From: an uncultured Akkermansia sp.
GTDB taxonomy: Bacteria > Verrucomicrobiota > Verrucomicrobiia > Verrucomicrobiales > Akkermansiaceae
Length of the DNA: 43,012 nt
Assembly (NCBI GenBank): GCA_947626545.1
Contig: CANQSS010000015.1
Location: 1-43,012 of the forward strand
Direction of reading: 5' to 3'
The position numbers and the translations under genes are program-made. Under the pieces are notes generated by a model, which worked only from the letters and a program-made list of their open reading frames with translations, ran no database searches and was not told where the DNA came from. This document shows positions 8,665-16,012 of this stretch, one piece after another (positions within the stretch are counted from its first letter, which is position 1; the number at the start of each line of letters is the position of its first letter).

Positions 8665-9258
8665 ATGGTACGGGGAAAACTCATCGTATTTGAAGGGGTG
8701 GATGGCACCGGGAAGTCCACGCAGGTGGGTCTGCTGAAGCATTACCTGGAAGAGCAGGGAAGGGAGGTGGTGACAAGCTTTGAGCCGACGCACGGCGAGT
8801 GGGGGAGGCGAGTGAGGGCAGCTGCGGCGTCCGGGCAACGCCTCGAGGTGCATAAGGAAGTAGAGTACCTGCTGCGTGACAGGCGTGAGCACGTGCAGCA
8901 AGTGATCTTGCCTGCCCTGACTGAGGGTAAATGGGTGCTGCTGGATCGTTATTACCCGTCCATGATGGCCTACCAAGGCGCAACGGGAGAGGATGTAGAA
9001 GAGATACGGCGTCTCAATGAAACTTTTGCTCCGGTGCCGGACATGGCAATTTGGCTGGATATTCCGGTGCAGGAGGCGCTGAAGCGCGCGCAGAATCGCG
9101 GACGTGAGAGGGATGCCTTTGAGCAGGTAAACTTTTTGCAAGCCGTTGCACGCATCTATGCGGCCATGGACATGCCTTGGTGGCGCCGCATACCGGCCGG
9201 TGGCGGAGTCATGGAAACGCAGGCTCTGATTCGACGTGAAATTGTCACGTGCCTGTGA
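8665..9258 (+). CDS. tmk: Thymidylate kinase (dTMP kinase)
   Basis: Phosphorylates dTMP to dTDP in the cytosol; 197 aa, slightly short but within the family range. The P-loop is at 11-19 (GVDGTGKST), directly after an FE start strand as usual. LLDRYYPSMMAYQGA is the DRY/substrate segment, and the LID-region arginines lie in KRAQNRGRERDAFE. The start is set at the ATG at 8665 because the frame upstream (to 8629) lies inside the promoter candidate and the family begins a few residues before the P-loop. It stands alone between element copies D and E. Confidence 0.93.
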   Translation: MVRGKLIVFEGVDGTGKSTQVGLLKHYLEEQGREVVTSFEPTHGEWGRRVRAAAASGQRLEVHKEVEYLLRDRREHVQQVILPALTEGKWVLLDRYYPSMMAYQGATGEDVEEIRRLNETFAPVPDMAIWLDIPVQEALKRAQNRGRERDAFEQVNFLQAVARIYAAMDMPWWRRIPAGGGVMETQALIRREIVTCL

Positions 9259-9266
9259 CCGCCGAA

Positions 9267-9483
9267 GGCAGACGGAGTCTGCCCATGTACGATGTTGGAT
9301 GTGTACGATGTACGATTTGGGGAGTTCGCGCGCGTTGCGCGGGGAGGAGGCGGCTGACACCGCCTATGTATGATTTGAGAAATTCGTGCGCGATGCGCAG
9401 ATTTTTTTGATGCGTATAAACGATGATATCAGTCAATAAGAGCCTTTTCTCTGCTGATTAATTTTTCTCAAAGGCATTTGTCC
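9267..9483 (+). repeat. Intergenic hairpin-heptamer element, copy E (two hairpin units, full length)
   Basis: Unit E1 is GGCAGAC (9267-9273), loop GGA, GTCTGCC (9277-9283), then CATGTACGA and further heptamers, TTTGGGGAGTT and a CGCGC hairpin. Unit E2 is AGGCGG (9348-9353), loop, CCGCCT (9360-9365), then TATGTATGATTTG, a GCGC hairpin with T-run, and the 3' module to 9483. The 3' module runs over the stop codon and last codons of the converging sulfatase gene (stop at 9458-9460). Confidence 0.85.
9387..9408 (+). terminator. Terminator-like hairpin inside element E, downstream of tmk
   Basis: TGCGC (9387-9391), loop GAT, GCGCA (9395-9399), then GA and seven T. It has the form of an intrinsic terminator for plus-strand transcripts coming from tmk. 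Confidence 0.55.
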
Positions 9484-11032
9484 TGGCCGCAGGCAGAGGG
9501 CGATTGATTCCGCCGTTTTGTTGCTTGATGGTGTTCAGGCGTTGGATGAGTGATCGCACCAGCTCCGGTTGTTCTTGGGCAATATCATGTTGCTCGGCGG
9601 GGTCAGTGGAGAGGTCAAAAAGTTGCCAGGAACCGCCGGCGCCGGGCATGAGCTTGTAATGATTGAAGCGAAGAGCCAAATTGACGGCGTGGTTGTGCTC
9701 CGGTAGTTCGCTGCGTCCCTGCTTGCTGAGTCCGCAGAGAGCGGGGAGCATGTTCTGGCTGTCACGCATGGAACCCTGCGGAATATCGGAAAAACCAACG
9801 AGGCGGGCGAGAGAGCGCGAAAGATCCACCTGGCTGATGAGGGCGGCGGACTTGCCGGGTTGCACGACACCCGACCAGTGAACAATGAAAGGCATGCGTG
9901 TACCACCCTCGCGCAGGGTGTATTTCCCACCGGAGTAAGGAGCGGCGGGGTTGTGTCCGGCGCAGTCCCGGGGAGCGCCGTCCAAGTATCCATCTGCTAT
10001 GACCGGACCATTGTCGCTGGTAAAGATGAGCAGAGTTTCTTCCGGCTTATACCCGGCTTCTGCAAGCGCGTGGCGTACGACACCCAGGCTATTATCCATT
10101 TGCACCGTCACATCTCCACGGATGCCCAACTGACTTTTACCGCGCCATCTTGGGTGCGGGTCGCGCGGCACGTGGATGTCATTTGCACAAAAGTAGAGGA
10201 AGATGGGACAGCCGGCATTCTTGCGGATGAAGTGCACGGCAGCCTCGTTAAGACGGTCTGCAATCTCTTCGTCTTTCCAAAGGGCAGATTTGCCGCCAGA
10301 CATGTGACCAATGCGGGAAATGCCGTTGATTACGGTTTTATCGTGCTGTTTATCGGCACTGCGTCCCCAAGGTTTGAGACAGGCAGCCAGCTGCTCCTCG
10401 GTCATATCCGCCGCCACCTGTTCGTTGGGAAAGCGGAAAGAGGGTTCATAATTCACGAGGATGGGATCCGCCGCATCCAGATTCACCACGCGCCCGTTTT
10501 GAATGAAGACGCAAGGCACACGGTCGCCTGTGGCAGCCATGATAAAGGATTCATCGAAACCGACCTCGCGAGGAGAGGGGGTGATGAGGTTATTCCAATC
10601 CAGAGGTTCCTCACCGCGTCCCAGGCCGAGGTGCCATTTGCCGATAGCGGCAGTGCGGTAGCCGGCGAGCTGCATCATGGCCGGCAGGGTGAGCTGCTCG
10701 CCTTTGATGGGCAGGACAAGCCGCGCATCTCCGGGCAGAATGCCCATGCCGCGGTAGCGCCAGGCGTAAGTGCCGGTAAGCAGAGAGTAACGCGAGGGAG
10801 TGCATACACTGCTGGAGCTGTGTGCATCTGTGAAAACAAGCCCCTGCTGCGCTAAGGTCTCCAGGTGGGGACAGGGAGCTTTGGAACAGCCGTATGCAGA
10901 CGTGTCATTGTAGCCCAAGTCATCGGCGTAAAAAATGACAATGGCACGCGGCTTGGGCAGCTGTTCAGTCTGTGCCAACGCGCACGAGCAGAGCAGGAAA
11001 AACCCGAGCAGGATGCGAAGAAAAACTTGCAT
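9458..11032 (-). CDS. Secreted arylsulfatase-type sulfatase
   Basis: A type I sulfatase (alkaline phosphatase superfamily), 524 aa from the ATG at 11032; the frame opens at a TTG three codons earlier. A signal peptide ends in ...LLCSCALAQ, so it is exported. YADDLGYND holds the metal-binding aspartates. The modification motif CTPSR (Cys at about 77) lies in SSVCTPSRYSLLTGTYAWR; this Cys becomes formylglycine, which needs a maturase not seen in the window. GKWHLG and FTSDNGP are the other conserved blocks. The substrate is not readable from sequence; in gut Verrucomicrobiota such enzymes remove sulfate from host glycans. Its last codons (NAFEKN-stop) lie within the 3' module of element E. It starts 24 nt after the RNase E/G stop and may be co-transcribed with it. 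Confidence 0.92.
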   Translation of the reverse strand: MQVFLRILLGFFLLCSCALAQTEQLPKPRAIVIFYADDLGYNDTSAYGCSKAPCPHLETLAQQGLVFTDAHSSSSVCTPSRYSLLTGTYAWRYRGMGILPGDARLVLPIKGEQLTLPAMMQLAGYRTAAIGKWHLGLGRGEEPLDWNNLITPSPREVGFDESFIMAATGDRVPCVFIQNGRVVNLDAADPILVNYEPSFRFPNEQVAADMTEEQLAACLKPWGRSADKQHDKTVINGISRIGHMSGGKSALWKDEEIADRLNEAAVHFIRKNAGCPIFLYFCANDIHVPRDPHPRWRGKSQLGIRGDVTVQMDNSLGVVRHALAEAGYKPEETLLIFTSDNGPVIADGYLDGAPRDCAGHNPAAPYSGGKYTLREGGTRMPFIVHWSGVVQPGKSAALISQVDLSRSLARLVGFSDIPQGSMRDSQNMLPALCGLSKQGRSELPEHNHAVNLALRFNHYKLMPGAGGSWQLFDLSTDPAEQHDIAQEQPELVRSLIQRLNTIKQQNGGINRPLPAARTNAFEKN

Positions 11033-11056
11033 AGGCGCCAATGAGTGCAGGCCGGG

Positions 11057-12649
11057 TTACATATTCACCTGGTAAAGCGGCTTGTTGTTGGAGGCGTCCA
11101 AGATGGCAAAGGCCTCGCGGTGAATCGAAGGATCTGAACGGAAGATGAGGCGACCGGCGCACTGGCGTTCCAGCTCCATGAGCAGGTTCGCGTCCTCGTT
11201 CTTGAAACGGGAGAGCACGCTGCTGTTGACCACCACAATCATATCTCCCACGGCATCCCGGTGCCGCATGATTGTAGCCTTCAGCTGACGCTGAATTTCC
11301 ACGCTCATCGTCATCACACTCTTGATACGTCCCCGTCCGTGGCAGTAGGGGCAGTAGTCATTCACATAATCGAGCAGTGATTCATTGAGACGCTGACGCG
11401 TCATCTCCATGAGGCCGATGGGCGTGATCTGCATCACTTGCGTCTTCGCTTTGTCACGCTCCAGCGCCTCTTTCATAGCTTTGTACACAGCCTGCTGATC
11501 TTTGCGGTGGCGCATATCGATGAAGTCCACCACCACGAGGCCGCCGATATTGCGCAGGCGGAGCTGGCGTGCAATTTCGCGTGCAGACTCGAGATTGGTT
11601 TCCAGGATGGTCTTATCGAGATCCTTGTTGCCCTTGTTACGGCCAGTGTTGATATCGATCGCAATGAGAGCTTCGGTCTCATCAATGACTAAGTAGCCGC
11701 CGCAGGGAAGGAGTACCTGGCGCTGGAAAGCCTCGTTGATTTGCTTTTCAATACCGAGTTCCTCAAAAATGGGCTGGGTGGTAGGGAAGTACTGAATATG
11801 GCGCTTGGCGCGGCGCGAAATCTTGCCGGCGATTTCTTGCATGCGCTGGGCTGTTTCCTGATTATCGCACAGGATGCTGTCAACGTTGTCAGTGAGAAAA
11901 TCCCGGGCAGTTCTCTCGATGAGATCCGGCTCGCGATAGACGCAATTGGGGTTGCGGTTGGCGGCGAACTTTTCCTCGACCTCATGCCACTGCTGGAGCA
12001 GCATAGCCAGATCGCGCACAAAGTGGCGGAAGCGCTGCCCCTGAGCTACCGTGCGCATGATAATACCCATGCCATCCGGCACGTTGAGTTTCTGCACAAT
12101 TTGGCGCAACCGCTGGCGCTCCTTGGGGTCGTCAATCTTGCGTGAGATGCCGAATTGGTCGGTAAAGGGCATGAGCACGATATAGCGTCCGGCAAGGGAT
12201 ATATTGGTAGTCACTCGCGGTCCTTTGGAACTGATGGGGCCCTTGGTCACCTGGACCATAATTTCGGAGCCGACAGGGTAGATATCCGGTATGTCTTTGC
12301 TGGTAATTTTCTTCTGTTGGCGGCGAGGGCGACCCTCTTTGTGTATCTCTTCCAGTGACGAATCCAGAGCCAAGGGTAGAGCGTCCCAAAAATGCAGGAA
12401 AGCGTTCTTTTCATAACCGATGTCCACGAACATGGCCTTCAGTCCGGGCTCAATGTTTTTCACACGCCCTTTAAAGATGCCGCCCACGATATTGTCCTCC
12501 CCTTCACGTTCGATACTGTACTCTTCCAGCACACCATCCTCCAGCAGAGCAACACGGCGCTCAAGCTTTTCTGAGTTTACAACAATGGTAGTGCCTTCTT
12601 TCGGATTGGACTGGCCAAATCCGAAGAAGCGTTTCACGGTGTTGATCAT
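11057..12649 (-). CDS. rng: Ribonuclease E/G family endoribonuclease
   Basis: A single-strand-specific endoribonuclease for rRNA/mRNA processing, 530 aa, close to RNase G and lacking the long RNase E scaffold tail. The start is placed at the ATG at 12649 (MINTVKRFFGFG); the frame opens at 12712 but the extra residues look non-coding. The S1 domain lies at about 50-145 (GGIFKGRVKNIEPGLKAMFV, interrupted by a Lys/Arg-rich insert as in the family). LVVVDFIDM supplies a catalytic Asp, and CPYCHGRGR is the zinc-link CPXCXG motif. It lies 135 nt downstream of mreB on the same strand, echoing the mre-rng linkage of proteobacteria. The N-terminal basic extension of about 25 residues is extra. Confidence 0.93.
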   Translation of the reverse strand: MINTVKRFFGFGQSNPKEGTTIVVNSEKLERRVALLEDGVLEEYSIEREGEDNIVGGIFKGRVKNIEPGLKAMFVDIGYEKNAFLHFWDALPLALDSSLEEIHKEGRPRRQQKKITSKDIPDIYPVGSEIMVQVTKGPISSKGPRVTTNISLAGRYIVLMPFTDQFGISRKIDDPKERQRLRQIVQKLNVPDGMGIIMRTVAQGQRFRHFVRDLAMLLQQWHEVEEKFAANRNPNCVYREPDLIERTARDFLTDNVDSILCDNQETAQRMQEIAGKISRRAKRHIQYFPTTQPIFEELGIEKQINEAFQRQVLLPCGGYLVIDETEALIAIDINTGRNKGNKDLDKTILETNLESAREIARQLRLRNIGGLVVVDFIDMRHRKDQQAVYKAMKEALERDKAKTQVMQITPIGLMEMTRQRLNESLLDYVNDYCPYCHGRGRIKSVMTMSVEIQRQLKATIMRHRDAVGDMIVVVNSSVLSRFKNEDANLLMELERQCAGRLIFRSDPSIHREAFAILDASNNKPLYQVNM

Positions 12650-12784
12650 TTTTCTAAAAGTTTTCAAAGTAGTTATGAGTGGAAAGGCATGGAGTTGCGC
12701 AGGAGAGCACATGCCACGCCGTCAGCAACTGCAGGCTTCGCCGGAAAAGCTAAGCGTGCCCCGCCATGGTCAGCGGGCGCTGCG

Positions 12785-13807
12785 TTAATCACTGTTGCGA
12801 AACAGGGCATCGCTCTCCTGTAAGCATTTGCCTGTGCCTTCTGCCACCGCACTGAGCGGGTCTTCCGATATTTCAATCGGAAGTCCGGTCTGCTCGTGCA
12901 ATAACTCGCGAAGCCCCTGCAGCAGGGCACCGCCGCCCGCCACGGTGATACCACGTTCATACAGGTCACTTGCCAGCTCCGGAGGACAGTGATCTAGGGT
13001 CTGACGCACGGCATTCACGATAATATCGAGTTTATCTTGCAGGGCTTCGCGCACTTCTTCCGAGCGTACGGACACCGTTTTCGGGAGACCGGTACCGCGG
13101 TCGCGACCACGCACCTGCATGGTCAGTTCCTTTTGCAGCGGATGGGCAGAGCCAATTTGTATTTTGATATCCTCGGCTGTTCGGGTGCCGATGAGCAGGT
13201 TGTGAGCCGTTTGCATGTGGCGCACAATCGCATCGTCTAGCGCGTCGCCACCGCACTTTTCCGATTGGCTGTGTACGATGCCAGAAAGAGAGATGATAGC
13301 TACTTCAGTGGTGCCGCCGCCGATATCGACGATCATATTACCGAGCGGTTCATTGACGGGGAGTCCCGCACCGATAGCTGCGGCCATAGGTTCCTCGATA
13401 AGCTGAACTTGGCTGGCTCCAGAGTTATAGGCAGATTCCTCAATGGCTCGCCGCTCCACCTCGGTGATGCCACTGGGGTGAGCAATGAGAATACGCGGAC
13501 CGCGAAAGCTACGGTGTTGGATTGCCTTTTTAATGAAGTAGCGTAGCATATTTTCTGCCACATCGAAGTCGGCTATCACGCCGTCCTTGAGTGGGCGTAT
13601 GGCAAGGACATTGCTCGGTGTGCGTCCGAGCATTCGCTTGGCTTCTTCACCCACCGCCACCACTTTGTTGCCCTTCATGGCAACCACAGATGGTTCGCGA
13701 AGCACAATGCCTTGATTTTTAATATAAACCAAAGTATTAGCTGTGCCGAGGTCGATCCCGATATCCGTCGAGAACAACCCTACAAGTTTCTTAAAAAACT
13801 GGAACAT
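12785..13807 (-). CDS. mreB: Rod shape-determining protein MreB
   Basis: The bacterial actin homologue that directs lateral wall synthesis; 340 aa, normal length. The N-terminal FQFFKKLVGLF is an amphipathic membrane-binding helix. Actin-fold motifs are present: phosphate-1 DIGIDLGTANTLVY, phosphate-2 IVDIGGGTTEVAI, adenosine motif TVAGGGALLQGL, and EEPMAAAIGAGLP. mreC/mreD are not next to it; the RNase E/G gene follows instead. A consensus promoter and a structured leader of about 108 nt precede it. Confidence 0.97.
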   Translation of the reverse strand: MFQFFKKLVGLFSTDIGIDLGTANTLVYIKNQGIVLREPSVVAMKGNKVVAVGEEAKRMLGRTPSNVLAIRPLKDGVIADFDVAENMLRYFIKKAIQHRSFRGPRILIAHPSGITEVERRAIEESAYNSGASQVQLIEEPMAAAIGAGLPVNEPLGNMIVDIGGGTTEVAIISLSGIVHSQSEKCGGDALDDAIVRHMQTAHNLLIGTRTAEDIKIQIGSAHPLQKELTMQVRGRDRGTGLPKTVSVRSEEVREALQDKLDIIVNAVRQTLDHCPPELASDLYERGITVAGGGALLQGLRELLHEQTGLPIEISEDPLSAVAEGTGKCLQESDALFRNSD

Positions 13808-13876
13808 GCGATAAGAGGAGTTAGGGTGCGCATTTTCGCTGTGCGTCTTTTCCGCCGTCTCGCGGTTAAGTTACTT

Positions 13877-13907
13877 GGCTCCCCGAGCCCACGGTCGCCC
13901 GGGCGAC
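13877..13907 (-). promoter_or_regulatory. Two adjacent GC hairpins in the mreB leader
   Basis: A perfect 14-nt palindrome GTCGCCCGGGCGAC (13894-13907) is followed in the mRNA by GGCTC, loop, GAGCC (13877-13889). They begin about 9 nt after the predicted transcription start. No T-run or protein-binding signature is seen, so this is a candidate regulatory or stabilising leader only. Confidence 0.4.
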
Positions 13908-13922
13908 ACGCACCCGCGCGTT

Positions 13923-13951
13923 AGTATAATGGTCACCCCCTACCATGTCAA
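13923..13951 (-). promoter_or_regulatory. Consensus sigma-70 promoter for mreB
   Basis: Reading on minus, TTGACA (13946-13951, perfect), 17-nt spacer, TATACT (13923-13928, 5 of 6). The predicted start is near 13916. It is one of the best promoters in the window. Confidence 0.8.
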
Positions 13952-14233
13952 GTCCATATTTAGTCACTGTAATTGCAACCGAAAAAATGACATTTAGCTA
14001 TCATTTTTGTATATATAATGTTGATTGTAGGTATTTTGTAAGGATTATTTGTGAATAGTAAACTCCTATGAAGATAAGGGAGTGATGACGTTTCTTGCCG
14101 AATCGTCGACATGGTCGATTTTCATGTTTGGGTTTTGTTCGGTGAGAAGTAACAGACTTTCAAGAGAATTTATTCCTGAGACGCAGCAGGAGCATTTTTG
14201 AATGCGTTTACTGTGACCTTGGAGAGAAATCGC
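13952..14233. other. AT-rich intergenic stretch without a recognisable gene
   Basis: About 280 nt between the divergent mreB and hslO promoters, markedly richer in A/T than its surroundings around 13956-14060. A short palindrome remnant resembling the element (CATTTTTGAATGCGTTT at 14191-14207) is present. I see no convincing coding frame or RNA gene. Confidence 0.5.
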
Positions 14234-14262
14234 TTGCGGAGGCGGTAGGCAAGTGGTAAGAT
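14234..14262 (+). promoter_or_regulatory. Promoter candidate for hslO
   Basis: TTGCGG (14234-14239), 17-nt spacer, TAAGAT (14257-14262; 5 of 6). The predicted start is about 4 nt before the ATG at 14273. Confidence 0.4.
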
Positions 14263-14272
14263 GGGATGTGGG

Positions 14273-15091
14273 ATGGGAGAGGATACACAACCTGACAGCG
14301 GCCAATTTGTTGCTGAGTACACGATGGTGCAGTCGATTTTTGTGCGGCAAAAGAACTGTCTGCTCTTGCGGGCAGATTTTTCACCGCTGTTTGTGGGTTA
14401 TTATCTGCACCTCATGCAGCATGCGTTACATCCGCCGCAGGAGAAAGTGGAAACTTTCAAGCAGCTGTTTGCTTTTTTTACACTCTACGTCGTATCGCGC
14501 CCGTGGAATGAGCACCATGCGTGGACGCTCAATGTGAAGGAACCCGAGAAAGTAAATTATTTTCTCGCCGGTTCATCCCTTACGCAGGATGTGGTGGGAC
14601 GCATCTTTACGGAAGATGTGCGCGATACGGATGTTACCATGCTTTACGCGCAAAATATCTGTCGCGATCGTGAAACACATACCTCTGTAATTCCTCTAAA
14701 CACCGATACGCCCTCTGCATGGGTGGAGGAGTTTTTTCGCAGTAGCGAGCAGCGGCAGGCTCGCGCTTTCGTAGGCGAGGGAGACGTTTTCTACTTGCTC
14801 ACAGCGGAGCCTGATGCCGACTATGATTGGCTGCATGAGCTCACGGCCGGTAGAGTGGCTCATATCGAGGATGAAGAAGAGACCAAGTTGCTGGAGACAC
14901 GTCGTTTCACTTACCGATGCGGATGCAGCGCGGAGCGCATCATCCCCGTAGTTCGTGCCATGATGAAGGACTTCGCGGATGTGCTTTCTGAGCAGGGCAA
15001 ATTGGAAGTTTCCTGCCCGCGCTGCGGAGCGAGTTACACCATTACACGCGATATGGTGAGCGGGCAAAGATCCGCGCCGGATGCTTGCTAA
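14273..15091 (+). CDS. hslO: Hsp33 family redox-regulated chaperone
   Basis: A cytosolic holdase chaperone switched on by oxidation; 272 aa from the ATG at 14273 (another ATG at 14261 lies inside the predicted promoter-to-start interval). The C-terminal zinc switch has all four cysteines: CXC in YRCGCSAERI and CX2C in CPRCGASY, about 65 residues before and near the end. The N-terminal domain is divergent from E. coli Hsp33 but the switch and length fit. It converges on the Trx1 gene with a 9-nt gap and no visible terminator. Confidence 0.82.
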   Translation: MGEDTQPDSGQFVAEYTMVQSIFVRQKNCLLLRADFSPLFVGYYLHLMQHALHPPQEKVETFKQLFAFFTLYVVSRPWNEHHAWTLNVKEPEKVNYFLAGSSLTQDVVGRIFTEDVRDTDVTMLYAQNICRDRETHTSVIPLNTDTPSAWVEEFFRSSEQRQARAFVGEGDVFYLLTAEPDADYDWLHELTAGRVAHIEDEEETKLLETRRFTYRCGCSAERIIPVVRAMMKDFADVLSEQGKLEVSCPRCGASYTITRDMVSGQRSAPDAC

Positions 15092-15100
15092 AGCCCATTT

Positions 15101-16012
15101 TCACTGAGCGGCCGGCTTGTTCGGATCATCCTTTTTTCTGAATTTGATTGTGTCAGAACTTGCTTCTTTCTCCAACGGTTCAACCCATATTTCCAGCGCT
15201 CCCTCCGCATAGATGCCGTACGTAGAAGTGGGGTCAATGTTGCGCATCTCTGTGTAGAGAGCGCGCAGCAGAGCAACAGGACCTTTCTCTCGACGCACGT
15301 GCCCCGCGAAAGCCGCCATTACCATTTGCCGTTCCACCGGGGAGTATGTCCCCTCGGCGAGCAACTTGCGGATGTAAGAATTGGCCTCCGGAATACTCAT
15401 AATCTGCAGTTTCTGAACAACTCCGTTCTGGGATGGGTCAAAAAGGGCGTGATTAGGTATGCGCAAGTCGGTGTAGGATAGAGCCTCGCGCTGCAATTCC
15501 TCTTTATGTTTGCCAGAAGCGCGCTCGGCCCGCTTCAGCAGCTTTTGCTGCTCATCAAAATCATCCAGCAGCTTGGTAAGTGCCGCCGCCGCTTTCACAG
15601 GATCGTCCAACTCTTCCCGGGCTTGAACAGCGCCTCGCACATTGCCACTACCATCCACCACGGCAAAGCATGGAATACTCCACACACCGCCGGGCAAACC
15701 GCGCTTACCCATTACACGTTCATATTCCCGTTTTTCCTTTTCATCCGGCTGCTGGTACACCGGTACGACCAGATAATTTGTTGTGTTGAGGACACGGTAC
15801 ATGTTTTTCTCACGTTTTTTAATGTACATCTCGTACATTTTGATGCTGATATCATCGTAGTTAGCACCATAGCAAAACATGACAAACGCTTTGTCCTTGC
15901 CTGCCTTCTTAAGGGCGTCCTCAAAGGTATGAGATTGAGAGGCATGAGCCAAACTGCACCAGAAAGACAAAAAGGCAATGCCGACACAAGATAGTAGTTG
16001 CGTGTGTTTCAT
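15101..16012 (-). CDS. Exported thioredoxin-fold protein lacking CXXC (Trx1 of the TG/Trx cassette)
   Basis: 303 aa. The N-terminus is a signal peptide (MKHTQLLSCVGIAFLSFWCS, then LAHA), so it is exported. Residues about 30-140 look like a thioredoxin fold: DKAFVMFCYGANYDDISIK as the first strand and helix, and WSIPCFAVVDGSGNVRG as the cis-Pro and beta-hairpin part. The redox CXXC is missing, so a thiol oxidoreductase role is unlikely. A helical, Lys/Glu-rich region follows. Its ATG overlaps the stop of TG1 by 4 nt (ATGA), so the two are translationally coupled. It is homologous in layout to Trx2 (27821-29074), which has an extra C-terminal beta-sandwich absent here. Function unknown. Confidence 0.8.
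   Translation of the reverse strand: MKHTQLLSCVGIAFLSFWCSLAHASQSHTFEDALKKAGKDKAFVMFCYGANYDDISIKMYEMYIKKREKNMYRVLNTTNYLVVPVYQQPDEKEKREYERVMGKRGLPGGVWSIPCFAVVDGSGNVRGAVQAREELDDPVKAAAALTKLLDDFDEQQKLLKRAERASGKHKEELQREALSYTDLRIPNHALFDPSQNGVVQKLQIMSIPEANSYIRKLLAEGTYSPVERQMVMAAFAGHVRREKGPVALLRALYTEMRNIDPTSTYGIYAEGALEIWVEPLEKEASSDTIKFRKKDDPNKPAAQ

Noticed and set aside
9860..10855. 331-aa open frame on plus, antisense to the sulfatase gene
   Set aside because: It is the mirror of a clear sulfatase with all motifs. No start signal or recognisable domain is seen, and composition is that of a shadow frame.
12650..12784. Possible terminator between mreB and the RNase E/G gene (CCCGC...GCGGG near 12760-12780)
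   Set aside because: The stem is short and has no T-run; not enough to call.
14066..14350. 94-aa minus frame in the gap before hslO
   Set aside because: No family resemblance, no start signal, and it overlaps the hslO start and promoter.
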